64,000 nt of DNA from Silene conica (GCA_029255685.2 CM055320.2:42467410-42531409); one strand, 5' to 3'; shown: positions 54,837-64,000, counted from the stretch's first letter. The notes: a model not told the origin generated them from the sequence alone. A program made the numbers and translations.

Positions 54837-55232
54837 TTTGTACAAGTTCGAGCAGGCTTCGCAGATTTCAACAGTTTTCAAGCAGGGAAAATGGGGGAAA
54901 ACACAAAACGAACCCTAACAAGTACAAAACGAAGCAAGAAGCTAGATCTAAGGCTAATAAAACTGAAACAAGAATAAAAACCACCGAAACATATTCTTAA
55001 TTTAAAGTTAAATCGAAATTAACCTAAACTGGAAGGAAAACAAAGAAAGAATAGAAAACATACCTTTGTGAAGGAAAATGAAGGATCTAGCAGAAAAAAA
55101 ATAAGTAGGATTGAAGAGGGAGAGTGGCTAGGGTTTTTGGTGAGTGAGGGAGTCGTTCTCTAATTTTTTTGAAGAGTAATGAAAGTGTTTTCAAAAATAT
55201 TAGACTTAAAGAATCCCGGTTTTCTGCCACCT

Positions 55233-55347
55233 GGTCGATCGACCAAGAAAGCCGGTCGGTCGACCTGTCCCTGCTTACCTCAATTTTCCAGAATCTGTTT
55301 TTTTGCGAGTCTGAGGTCGGTCGACCTCGATAGTTGGTCGGTCGACC
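55233..55347 (+). repeat. ggtcggtcgacc palindromes, spacer group 2 (Athila-2)
   Basis: Copies at 55233-55244 (ggtcgatcgacc, perfect palindrome), 55252-55265, 55315-55326 and 55336-55347. Same dodecamer as in the gag coding region, in the opposite written orientation. Confidence 0.85.
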
Positions 55348-55747
55348 CAAATGACTGGCAACACCCGTCTGTTTTCCTGCTAAAGCTTAAAATTCCCATT
55401 AAAAGTGTAAAGAGCTAGAGGGAAACATCTACAAACTAAGAGGAAACTACAAAAAAAAAAAGAAAAACAAAAACTACAATACGGGTTGCCTCCCGGTTAG
55501 CGCTTGTTTAAGAGGTCTCGCACGACCTTTTTACCTCACTATGAACCATCCGAAAAAGGATCAAAGTACAAGACTTCAACCTTCCCTATGAACTCATTTG
55601 CTCCATGGAAATGCTTCACATACTGGCCATTAACTTTGAACTCATTTCCAACTCAATTGACCCAAATTACGAGACTGTAGTGATGGTGTATGGTCCACTC
55701 CACCTTGATTTTAGCTTACCAGTAAAAAGACGGATACGAGCATTAAA

Positions 55748-55954
55748 TTACATAACCTTATCACCAACCTCAAAATCACGCCTTATGATCCTCTTGTCAT
55801 GCCAGCGCTTGGTCTTCTCCTTGTAAATCCTGGCATTATCATAGGCAAGCAGCCTAAATTCTTCTAGCTCGTTCAACTGCGATAAACATTTCTCACGAGA
55901 AAGGTTAGGGTCTAGATTAAGATCACAAATGGCCAACCAAGACTTGCGTTCCAA
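55748..55954 (-). pseudogene. Athila-2 integrase C-terminal tail
   Basis: 68 codons: LNELEEFRLLAYDNARIYKE, KTKRWHDKRIIRRDFEVGDKVM, the typical segment after the integrase core in Athila. A stop follows GDKVM. It is in frame with the integrase core ORF, separated by a single TAG. Confidence 0.85.
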
Positions 55955-55987
55955 CTCAACTGGTAAGTGACAAGTCTTACCATAAAT

Positions 55988-56650
55988 CTATCGGAATGGT
56001 GACATTCCGATTGGAGTTTTGAACGCAGTTCTATAGGTCCATAAAACATCATCTAGCTTAAGACTCCAATCCTTCCTAGACTTAGAAACAACTTTAGCTA
56101 GGGTCTCCTTAAGTTCTCTATTAGGGATCTCAACTTGACCACTAGTTTGAGGGTGATATGCTAGACCCCTACGATGTTGGACACCGAATTTAGTTAGCAA
56201 AGCACTCAATTGTTTTTCTTTGAAATGCGTACCTCCATCACTAATGACAACCCTAGGAACGCCAAAACGACGAAATATTATTTTTTTGAAATGTTTAATC
56301 ACAGCTTTTGCATCACAATGGGGAGTAGCAATAGCTTCTACCCATTTAGACACATAATCAACGGCGACAAGAATATACCTGTTACCTTGACTTCTCGGGA
56401 AGGGTCCTTGATAATCAATGCCCCAGACATCGAAAATCTCTACCTCTAAAATACCAACCTGTGGCATTTCATGTGTTTTTGATACATTCCCTGTCCTTTG
56501 ACAAGCATCACAGCTACCCACGAAATTCCTACAATCAGCATGCAAAGTAGGCCAATAAAATCCAGACTGCAATACCTTGGCCACGGTCCGAGATGGACTG
56601 TGGTGACCATCATAAGCAGAAGAGTGGCATGCTTCCAGAATGTCCTTCAC
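55988..56650 (-). pseudogene. Athila-2 integrase core
   Basis: 220 codons. Zinc finger H-x-H...CDAC (residues about 9-51), first catalytic Asp in [13 protein letters not shown] (kept, unlike Athila-1), second in VISDGGTHF, and Glu in [30 protein letters not shown] follows. Integrase inserts the cDNA into host DNA. The core looks complete, but the ORF is cut off from RT/RNase H by a frame change and from its tail by a TAG. Confidence 0.92.
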
Positions 56651-56787
56651 CTCCCACTGGGGGACGCATCTCCGGATAAGTCCATCTCCGCATTCTTTGA
56701 AAACATATGGGTCATCCCAAAAATACTGTTTTGCATCAAAAGCAAACCTCTTCTTCTGTTGCCATGAGAGCTCAGTAGGTATTTTAT

Positions 56788-57393
56788 CTATGACAACAAA
56801 TTAGCAAAATCAGCATACCAAAGAGGCGGATAAGAACCTGAACTATTAATGATAAAAAGACTCTCATCAGGAAAAGAATCATCAATAGGTAAGGGTTCTT
56901 CCCTATCAGTCAGTTGTAGGCGGGATAAATGGTCAGCTACCACATTCTCTGCGCCTTTCTTGTCCCTAATCTCCAAGTCAAACTCCTGTAAAAGGAGTAT
57001 CCACCTCAACAACCTCGGCTTTAAACCTTTCTTCAAGAAGAGGCCCTTGAAAGCTGCATGGTCAGTATACATAATAACCTTATTACCTACCAAATAAGAG
57101 CGAAATTTCTCCAAGGCAAAGATTACAGTTAGCATCTCCTTCTCCGTGGTGAAGTAATTGACTTGAGTCTCATCTATTGTCTGGCTCGCATAGTATATGG
57201 CATTCAGAGCCTTGTTCTTCCTTTGGCCTAGCACAACACCCACAGCATAGTCACTGACATCACACATGATCTCAAATGGGAGATCCAAATCTGGTGGCTG
57301 GATGATTGGTGTTGAGACCAAAGCTTCCATCAACCTGTTAAAAGCTGAAAGACACTCATCAGTAAAATCAAAAACAACATCCTTAAGGAGCAT
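56788..57393 (-). pseudogene. Athila-2 RNase H
   Basis: 201 codons. [20 protein letters not shown] (the catalytic Asp is present; the Ala in the usual CDASDYA is Val), [32 protein letters not shown] and [11 protein letters not shown] are RNase H and tether landmarks. Overlaps the RT ORF by a few bases in another frame, marking a frameshift. Confidence 0.9.
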
Positions 57394-58072
57394 GCAACTG
57401 TGTAAGTGGTTTAGAAATCTTAGAGAAGTCCTTAATGAAACGCCGGTAAAAACCTGCGTGACCTAGGAAACTTCTCACCCCCTTAACATTCACTAGAGGG
57501 GGCAATTGCTCAATCACTTGCACCTTTGCCTTATCTACGTGAATACCCTTATCAGATATAAGATGCCCTAACACCACCCCCTCATTGACCATAAACTGAC
57601 ACTTCTCCCAATTTAAGACAAGGTTTACATCAATACAACGTTGCAAAACTTTATCAAGGTTAGCTAAGCATTGATCAAACTCATTACCATAAACAGAGAA
57701 ATCATCCATAAATACCTCCATAATGTTCTTAATAAAATCAGAAAAGATCCCCATCATGCACCTTTGAAAGGTGGCAGGGGCATTACACAACCCAAAAGGC
57801 ATTCTGCTATAGGCAAAAACACCTTGTGGACAAGTAAATGTAGTCTTACTCTGATTGTCAGGATGAATTGGAATCTGAAAAAAACCTGAATATCCATCTA
57901 GAAAACAAAATAATTTATTAGATGCAAGTCTTTCAGTCATCTGGTCAACAAAAGGAAGGGGGAAATGGTCTTTCTTGGTGGCGGCATCAATGCACATCCG
58001 CCACCCAGTCACAACTCTAGTTGGTATTAATTCGTTTTTTTCATTTTTAACCACGGTGGTCCCTCCTTTCAT
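57383..58072 (-). pseudogene. Athila-2 reverse transcriptase core
   Basis: 229 codons. WRMCIDAATKKDHFPLPFVD lacks about five residues normally found after CID (compare Athila-1). LDGYSGFFQI contains the first catalytic Asp, MPFGLCNAPATFQRCMMGIF is kept, and the active site VFMDDFSVYG is intact. [31 protein letters not shown] follows. The small deletion and flanking frame changes indicate loss of function. Confidence 0.92.
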
Positions 58073-58080
58073 AGGAATAC

Positions 58081-58320
58081 CTAAACCGGGCTAACCCACT
58101 TGGAGTTGCCAACTGAATAAATAATACCTGCATCGAGAAGTTTCATCACCTCAGCCATCACTACCTCTTTTATCTTAGGGTTCAACTTACGTTGACCCTG
58201 TCTGTAGGGCTTATGCCCTTCCTCTAACTCTATCCTATGCATACAGACATCATGGCTGATGCCCTTAATTTTATCCAAAGAATAACCTAAACCTTTCCCG
58301 TTCTTTCTTAGAACAGTCAT
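58081..58320 (-). pseudogene. Athila-2 pol segment between protease and RT
   Basis: 79 codons: LDKIKGISHDVCMHRIELEE, RQGQRKLNPKIKEVVMAEVM, KLLDAGIIYSVGNSKWVSPV, homologous to the start of Athila RT. It ends at a stop just before the PxKGG motif that begins the next ORF. Confidence 0.88.
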
Positions 58321-58427
58321 TAAAGTAGAAAGTTGGTTAGGATAAAGTTTAGCACTAACTATCGCAGGGTACTGCTCAGTGTCATCAAGGAAAACATACT
58401 TAAGATTAGGAGGAAGTGGCTTACGCT

Positions 58428-58904
58428 CTAGTTAGCATTAACCAAGCTTGTGAGCTTCTCATCTTCTTCCTCAGTCAGCTCATATTCCTCTATCTCTTCT
58501 TCCAAAAGATACAGCTTCTCAGTATCCTCAGCTGGATTACCTGCACATTTATCCAAAACTGTTAGATCATCTAAGGGATCCTTGGTCAAGGATTCCCTCA
58601 AGTTACGGATAACATTCCTGTCAATAATGTCAATGGAGAAACATGTATCACTAGTAGGTGTAGTTGCCTTATGGGTAAGACTAAACTCGATTGTGTCATC
58701 CCCAACCTCTAAAGTAATAATCCCGCGTTTGACATCTATCACAGCTCCAGCTGTGTGCAAAAAAGGTCTACCTAAAATAATAGGTATCTGACTATCCTCA
58801 GCAATGTCTAAAACAACGAAATCGACAGGAATAAAAAACATTCCCACTCTAACTGGGACATCCTCCAATACCCCTAATGGTCTTTGGGTTGATCTATCTG
58901 CCAT
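58428..58904 (-). pseudogene. Athila-2 protease, C-terminal part
   Basis: 158 codons: MADRSTQRPLGVLEDVPVRV, FVVLDIAEDSQIPIILGRPF, LHTAGAVIDVKRGIITLEVG, then an acidic tail. These match the second half of the aspartic protease region; the catalytic D-L-G-A-S lies upstream (about 58990) in a broken frame. Confidence 0.85.
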
Positions 58905-59099
58905 CTATAGGGTGATGTTAGTGACCTTAAGTCTACCTATGTTAAGTCTCTCACAAACAGAATATGGCATAACATTGACACTTGCCCCTCGATAACAAAG
59001 GGCTTTCCCAATCACATGATTACCTATAGTACATGGGATAGAAAAACTACCTGGGTCCTTCAACTTGGGTGCAATATTGTTTTGTGAAAGAACATAACA

Positions 59100-59282
59100 T
59101 TATTCCACAAAAGCAATAACACCTTCGTCCAGAAACTTTCTCTTACGACTCAAAATATCTTTCATAAATTTACCATAAAAGGGTACCTGGGTAATTAAGT
59201 CAGTGAACGGGATGGTTACCTCAAGGTTCTTCACCATCTCCAAAAACTTACCAAACATCCAATCCTCTTTTGAATTCTTCAA
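59100..59282 (-). pseudogene. Athila-2 gag-pol segment before protease
   Basis: 60 codons: FGKFLEMVKNLEVTIPFTDL, ITQVPFYGKFMKDILSRKRK, conserved Athila sequence upstream of protease and nearly identical to Athila-3 (63613-63740). Bounded by a stop on each side. Confidence 0.85.
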
Positions 59283-59627
59283 TCATTCGGCATACGGAAC
59301 GGTAACACTAGCTGTAGGATCAGTTATCTTTGGCTTCTTCAGCTGTAGGATCTCTGTAAGGTCATGAATGAGGGAAGGGTTCGGCAATTCAGGAGTGGAA
59401 TCTGCATTCTGCTCAGGAACAATGGTCGGTCGACCAGATGTGGCGGTCGGTCGACCAGATGTGGCGGTCGGTCGACCAGATGAGCTGAGGTCAGTAGGTT
59501 TCTGTTTTCCAGAAACTGATGGGTCATCAGGTAAGTCGGTCGATCGACCGAGTATGTTGGTCGGTCGACCTACTTTACTGGGCACGGGATCAATTTCTTC
59601 AGCAGAAACTTCAGCAGACTCGTTCAT
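59283..59627 (-). pseudogene. Athila-2 gag segment with Gly-Arg-Pro-Thr repeats
   Basis: 114 codons. Motifs VGRPT, LGRST and three times SGRPT are translations of ggtcgaccgacc or variants, separated by short Ser/Thr/Pro-rich linkers. LTEILQLKKPKITDPTASVT then joins the conserved pre-protease region. No known domain. Athila-3 has the same arrangement with different spacing. Confidence 0.8.
59424..59570 (-). repeat. Palindromic dodecamers inside Athila-2 gag
   Basis: ggtcggtcgacc at 59424-59435, 59445-59456 and 59466-59477 (21-base period), gtcggtcgatcgaccg at 59535-59550 and ggtcggtcgacc at 59559-59570. Confidence 0.9.
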
Positions 59628-59731
59628 GGATGTCGGTCCCTCATATGAGCGACCACTTCTGAGATTTATTGCGTTAATCGTCTCTATGGAACTCTCGTAG
59701 TTGCTCGGAGAGCTAGCTATCTGATTAGCAG

Positions 59732-60019
59732 CTAAATTGCTAATTGGCCTTCAAAAGTCTTCAAAGAAGCAACTTGAGCCTTTTCCATTACCAACATCTG
59801 GGACATTAGAGCATGAACGAGCTCTCTCAACTCGGTTGTTTCACTCGTGTTGTCAACCGCAGTAACCAGGTTCAAACTCTCTTGCTTTAGCTGGGCTGCT
59901 TCAAGCTTTTCAAAACGAGCTTCAACGGTTGTCTCAAGAGCTAAATCTCTACCCATCTCAACATTCAACCTTCGCAAATTCCCACGCGAACTCCCAAATT
60001 CAGCCCTATGCACTGCCAT
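59732..60019 (-). pseudogene. Athila-2 gag, coiled-coil segment
   Basis: 95 codons: MAVHRAEFGSSRGNLRRLNV then heptad-like LETTVEARFEKLEAAQLKQE, ELRELVHALMSQMLVMEKAQ. Probably an oligomerisation helix. No zinc knuckle precedes it. Same segment in Athila-3 (62869-63160). Confidence 0.8.
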
Positions 60020-60056
60020 ATCTTAAATGGTATTCCAACCTTTCATATGGTTGGTG

Positions 60057-60422
60057 TTATTCTGAAAATCTCCCATTGGCAGCTGCATCAAGAATCACCT
60101 TGTAATCATCATAAAGAGCATTGTAGAATTGATTGCAAAGATACCACTGTTGAAACCCATGGTGAGGAATAGACCGCACCAATTTCTTGAACCGACCCCA
60201 TGCCTCACAAAATGATTCTTCAGGACCTTGTTGAAAATTTGTGATTTGAGTTCTCAAGTCATTGGCCTTCGCAAGTGGGAAATACTTCTTATAGAAAGCC
60301 AATGCCAAGAAAATCCAATCGGTGATCTTCTCAGCTACCCTATCAAGGTAACGGTACCAGTCCCTCGCAGAATCTTTTAAGGAATATAGGAACATCATCA
60401 CCTTTACCTCATCTTGAGTCAC
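60057..60422 (-). pseudogene. Athila-2 gag, capsid region
   Basis: 121 codons: MFLYSLKDSARDWYRYLDRV, LALAFYKKYFPLAKANDLRT, FCEAWGRFKKLVRSIPHHGF, LCNQFYNALYDDYKVILDAA. This is the retrotransposon Gag core of the Athila type. Upstream the frame continues toward 60600 but has a TGA near 60437; the normal start (ATG at 62254 in Athila-3) lies in a stretch missing from this copy. Confidence 0.9.
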
Positions 60423-60746
60423 CTCGTCTGGTATATGTATAGATCAGTAGTAATCCGTGAAGATTTCTACATGCTTCAGTGGATCCTCATTGGGTAGACC
60501 AGAAAATTGGTTCCGCTCGACCAGAATGATGTAGTTCGGGTGGAGCTCAAAAGAACCAGTGGTAGGAGTAGGCAAAGTGAATCCCTTTGGTAAATCTCAA
60601 AGGAAGAGAGTACTCAAGCCTTCCTCTAAACCTATCTTCTATATGCAAAACAAAACTAGAAGAAAGGATAAGTAACGGTCTTAAGGAACCGAAGTTCCTT
60701 AAGACAAGGAAATAAACTAAAAATTAACAAACAAAATTATACCGTC

Positions 60747-60764
60747 TCCCCGGCAACGGCGCCA
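60747..60764 (-). other. Athila-2 primer-binding site
   Basis: Minus strand tggcgccgttgccgggga, the Asp-tRNA type, identical to the Athila-3 site at 62077. Confidence 0.9.
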
Positions 60765-60769
60765 AAATT

Positions 60770-60873
60770 TGACACCCGTCGTTGAGGGTGCCAAAGATAT
60801 GATTTGTAAAACCTTAGCTTAAACTAGATAGAGTAAGTCAAGGGTCGAACCACAAGGAGTTAAGGTTAATAAT
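60770..60873 (-). repeat. Athila-2 5' LTR, U5 end only
   Basis: tgacacccgtcgttgaggg onward; inverted copy of the last 100 bases of the Athila-3 LTR (about 61970-62071). Interrupted at 60873 by Athila-3. Confidence 0.8.
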
Positions 60874-62071
60874 TGATACGTGCATTTACAATACATTTTA
60901 TTTATAGTTTCAGCACGTATTTCTATGCATATTTGTAGCTTTTAGTTACTTTTCCTCCCGAAATGGTTTACTTTGGCATTTCTATGTTTTAAATGTAGGA
61001 ATAAGCGGAAGTGAGCAAAATCAAGCTTTAATCGTCCTCCGGAAGCCATTCTAAGGATTTGCACGAAGCAAGGATCCAGATTAATAGCCTAGAGATGCGT
61101 GCAAACCAATTCAAGGCGGGAATACACAGGAAGTGATCGACCGACCTACCCAACCGGTCGACCGACCAGCGCACAGTTCCAGAAAAGTCTGACTACAGGA
61201 TTGGACGGGATCCGTTGTTTTCCTTCGGTTTTATTTATTCTAATCGTGTAATTAGAAGACATATTTAAGACGCTTGAGCATTGTAATTAGGTTAAGCAGT
61301 CACAATTAGCAAAAACACCTTAGTTTAGAGAGAAGAATTCCAACTTTCAGATTTGTTCTTATTTTCCAATTGGTTTAGTAAGTTTTATGCAATTTATCGT
61401 TCTTGTTATTCAAATTCATTGTTCTTGTTATTATTGTTATTCAATATATGTTTTACCCTTTTGAATCCCTATCTTCAATCATGTTATCTTGCTTGTTGTT
61501 CTACAATTTTCTTAGTATTAGTTTCTTGATTATGCATAGCTAATTATTGTGATTAGGAATTAGCGGAACCATGGCTAAAACGAGGATTTAATGGTTTTAT
61601 GATTAGTATATCGATCCCCATTGTTGTTGGTGAACTAATTCTTTAAGATTGAAAGATTGTTGGAATTAGTTTAACAACAATTTTGGGATTGCCTTATGAA
61701 CGAAAGTTTAGTGCTTTATTAGGAACCCTAAGACCGTAAGGATTGGGTAGAATATTGACCTAAATGTTTATTCTTTGTTCCTTGGGATTGTGTTAATTCA
61801 TTATTTACCCTTTGTCGACTTGCTTTAGCCATGGGGAACCGAAGTTCCTAATCATCCTTTTTCTTTTGTTTAGCACTCTTATTTATTTTGCCATCTTAGT
61901 TGTTACTCTCAATCATCAATCAAAACCCCATTTTTGTCACTTTCAATAGACTTTAAATTCACAAACAATATTAACCTTGTCTCCTTGTGGTTCGACCCTT
62001 GACTTACTCTATCTAGTTTAAGCTGAGGTTTTATAAATCTTATCTTTGGCACCCATCAACGATGGGTGTCA
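60874..62071 (+). repeat. Athila-3 5' LTR
   Basis: Starts tgatacgtgcatttac, ends gatgggtgtca. Two palindromic dodecamers lie at 61135-61146 (gatcgaccgacc) and 61154-61167 (ccggtcgaccgacc). No ORF of note. Confidence 0.8.
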
Positions 62072-62076
62072 AATTT

Positions 62077-62094
62077 TGGCGCCGTTGCCGGGGA
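62077..62094 (+). other. Athila-3 primer-binding site
   Basis: tggcgccgttgccgggga, five bases after the LTR end. Confidence 0.92.
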
Positions 62095-62253
62095 GACGGT
62101 ATAATTTTGTTTGTAGATTTTTAGTTTATTTTCCTTGTCTTAAGGAACTCCAGTTCCTTAAGACCGTTACTTACCTTTTCTTCTAGTGTTGTTTTTGCAT
62201 ATTAGAAGACAGGTTTTTGAGAGGAAGGCTTGAGTACTCTCATTCTTAGAAAC

Positions 62254-64000
62254 ATGGGTACTATCTATGATCACATACAACCAAAGGTACAAGATCTACC
62301 GAAGGGGTTTACTTTGCCTACACCTACTACTGGTTCTTTTGAGCTCCACCTGAACTACATCATTCTGTTGGAGCGGAGCAATTTTCTGGTCTACCCGATG
62401 AGGATTCGTTGAGGCATGTTGAGACATTCACGGATTATTGCCGTTCCATTCATATACCAGCCGGGGTGACTCAAGGTGAGGTGAAGGCAATGATGTTCCT
62501 ATATTCATTGAAGGATTCTGCGAGAGATTGGTACCACTACCTTGATGGGGTAGCTGAGAAGGTTACAGATTGGACTTCCTTGGCATTGGCTTTTTATAAA
62601 AAGTACTTCCCACTTGCGAAGGCCAATGACTTGAGAAGTCAAATCACTAACTTTCAACAAGGTCCGGATGAAGAATTTTGTGAGGCATGGGGTCGGTTCA
62701 AGAAATTGGTCCGGTCTATTCCTCAACATGGTTTTCCTCAATGGTACTTGTGCAACCAATTCTACAATGCTCTTTATGATGATTATAACGTGATTCTTGA
62801 TGCGGCCGCCAATGGTAGATTTCAAAATAATACCAACCACATGAAGGGTTGGAACACTATTGAAGACATGGCGGTGCATAGGGCTGAATTTGGAAGTTCG
62901 CGTGGGAATTCGCGAAGGTTGAATGTGAAGATGGATAGGGTATTAGCTCTTGAGACAACTGTTAAAGCTCGTTTTGAAAAGCTTGAGGCAGCCCAGCTGA
63001 AGCAAGAAAGTGCGAACCTAGTTATTATGGTTGACAACACGGGTGAGACGGCGGAGTTGAGAGAGCTTGTTCATGCTCTAATGAAACAAATGAGGGAAAT
63101 AGAACAGGCTCAAGTGGCTTCTTTGAAGACTTTTGAGGACCAATTAACAATCTTAGCTGCTAATCAGATTGCTAGCACTCCGGGCAGTTGTGAGAGTTCC
63201 ATACAGACATTAAATGCTATAAATCTCAGAAGTGGTCATGCTTATGACGGACCAGCTTCCAAGGGTGATTCTACTGAAGTTCGGGACGAAGAAACTGATC
63301 CCGTACACAGGTCGGGTGGTCGACCGACCACTACATCAGGTCGACCGACCGAGGTACTTGACGAGAGATTAGTTTCTGCAAAACAGAAGAATTCTGATAA
63401 CAGCGCATCTGGTCGACCGACCGGCATACCCGGTCGACCGACCAGGGTTCCTGAGCAGAACGCGGATTCCAATCATGAATTGTTAGACCCGTTCCTCATT
63501 CAAGACCTCACTGAGATTCTACAGCCGAAGAAGCCGAAGGTAGCTGATCCTACGGCTAGTGTTACCGTTCCGTATCCCGAACGATCGAAAAATTCAAAAG
63601 ATGATCGGAAATTTGGTAAGTTCTTGGAGATGGTGAAGAACCTTGAGGTAACCATCCCATTTACTGACTTAATTACCCAGGTACCTTCTTATGCTAAATT
63701 TATGAAAGATATTTTGAGTCGTAAGAGGAAATTTCAGGACGAAGGTGCTATTGCTTTTGTGGAAAAATGTTATGTTCTTTCACAAAATAATATAGCACAC
63801 AAGTTGAAAGACCCAGGTAGTTTTTCTATCCCATGCACTATAGGAAATCATGTTATTGGGAAAGCCCTTTGTGATCTAGGGGCTAGTGTCAGTGTTAGGC
63901 CTTATTCTGTTTGTGCGAGACTTAACATAGGTAGACTTAAGGTCACCAACATCACCTTACAGATGGAAGATAGATCAACCCAAAGACCATTAGGTGTCTT
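62254..64000 (+). pseudogene. Athila-3 gag-protease, frameshifted, runs off the window
   Basis: ATG at 62254 starts MGTIYDHIQPKVQDLPKGFT; this frame ends at 62412. By comparison with Athila-2, a one-base deletion near 62376 shifts the frame; from there the second frame is open to 64000 without a stop (over 500 codons). It encodes the Gag core (FLYSLKDSARDWYHYLDGVA, AWGRFKKLVRSIPQHG), a coiled-coil-like helix, four Gly-Arg-Pro-Thr repeats (63318-63443), the pre-protease region, and the intact protease motif LCDLGASVSVRPYSV with catalytic Asp at 63873-63875. No CCHC knuckle is visible before the protease, unlike Athila-1. Confidence 0.88.
63318..63443 (+). repeat. Palindromic dodecamers inside Athila-3 gag
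   Basis: ggtcgaccgacc at 63318-63329, 63339-63350, 63411-63422 and 63432-63443, two pairs with 21-base spacing, each read as Gly-Arg-Pro-Thr. Confidence 0.92.

Larger units (their letters stand above)
54288..55747 (-). other. Athila-2 spacer downstream of pol
   Basis: Non-coding. It holds palindrome groups at 54657-54836 and 55233-55347 and the conserved box cgggttgcctcccg at 55482-55495. Near 54355-54415 there are two GC-rich self-complementary stretches (ccgggccctttggtccgg and atagtc-cggta-gactat). ORF 54339-54881 (180 codons) runs through the palindromes and has no family motif, so I do not call it a gene. Confidence 0.6.
54288..60873 (-). mobile_element. Athila-2: degenerate Athila-type gypsy element, partial
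   Basis: Minus strand: 5' LTR fragment (60770-60873, then interrupted by Athila-3), primer site (60747-60764), gag, protease, RT, RNase H, integrase (60600 down to 55748), then a spacer to 54288 where gypsy-C interrupts it. The 3' LTR and any env-position ORF should lie left of the window. It belongs to the same family as Athila-3, with which it shares gag, the Gly-Arg-Pro-Thr repeats and LTR U5 sequence; it is clearly diverged from Athila-1. Numerous stops and frameshifts make it the most degraded coding element and fit an old insertion. Confidence 0.75.
60874..64000 (+). mobile_element. Athila-3: Athila-type gypsy element, 5' part
   Basis: 5' LTR 60874-62071 (1198 bp), primer site 62077-62094, gag and start of protease to the window end. 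Inserted in opposite orientation in the Athila-2 5' LTR; the base string before it is ataat (60869-60873), presumably the TSD, its partner being outside the window. Protein identity to Athila-2 is high across gag. Apart from one frameshift near 62376 the reading frame is open to 64000, so this copy is younger than Athila-2. Confidence 0.85.

Noticed and set aside
54339..54881. 180-codon ORF
   Set aside because: It passes through the ggtcgaccgacc palindromes in a non-coding Athila spacer, with no domain or family resemblance.

Overview
The window is plant nuclear DNA from a gene-poor, repeat-dense region. I see no host gene, rRNA or functional tRNA gene. The evidence is a set of typical flowering-plant transposons: Ty1/copia elements with initiator-Met-tRNA primer sites, Ty3/gypsy chromovirus-like elements whose LTRs start tgtaacatcccg or tgtaatacccc, Athila-type gypsy elements with Asp-tRNA-type primer sites (tggcgccgttg), L1-type LINE 3' ends, a hAT, a CACTA and a Tourist-like MITE. 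The species cannot be named from the sequence; an angiosperm, probably a eudicot, fits.

Nearly every base belongs to one nest of insertions, and most boundaries can be read from target-site duplications (TSDs). Outermost is an Athila-type element on the minus strand (Athila-2, 54288-60873, continuing outside the window on both sides). Gypsy-C, an internally deleted element, appears to be inserted in it; its 5' LTR remnant is 23236-24440 and its 3' LTR starts at 24587 and ends at 54287. Copia-2 (minus; its 5' LTR spans 248-23235) sits in the gypsy-C 5' LTR. Copia-2's LTR holds a LINE tail (1468-2036) and a solo LTR, gypsy-A (2132-23068). The solo LTR holds a complete gag-only gypsy-B (4577-22437), and gypsy-B's 5' LTR holds a nearly complete copia-1 (6357-14917, minus). 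That is six layers.

The gypsy-C 3' LTR holds Athila-1 (25317-47382, minus; gag, protease, RT, RNase H, integrase and an env-position ORF) and a CACTA element with captured gene fragments (48427-53395). Athila-1 is itself interrupted by a MITE (33443-33899), the non-coding gypsy-D (36968-45523), and a hAT (45920-47076) carrying a second LINE tail (46183-46797). At the right edge, Athila-3 (60874 to beyond 64000, plus strand) is inserted head-to-head in the 5' LTR of its relative Athila-2.

The coding regions are mostly broken by stops and frameshifts. Copia-1 is the best preserved: only two in-frame stops and two 969-bp LTRs with few differences.

The most interesting signals are non-coding. 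(1) The gypsy-B LTR carries a tandem array of ten hairpins with a near-constant loop and stems that differ from unit to unit yet stay self-complementary. The array is flanked by GNRA-loop hairpins that show compensatory changes. (2) Hairpins with a GGA-type loop and covarying stems sit just upstream of the polypurine tract in gypsy-B, -C and -D. (3) Unrelated elements (copia-1, gypsy-B, Athila-1, Athila-2/3) each carry clusters of CpG-rich short palindromes; in Athila-2/3 the same dodecamer occurs in the LTR, in non-coding DNA and, in frame, in gag as repeated Gly-Arg-Pro-Thr. (4) The gypsy-D LTR contains an older polypurine tract and LTR start inside itself. These suggest undescribed structural RNA or DNA elements in plant retrotransposons. 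All structure claims come from reading complementarity by eye.
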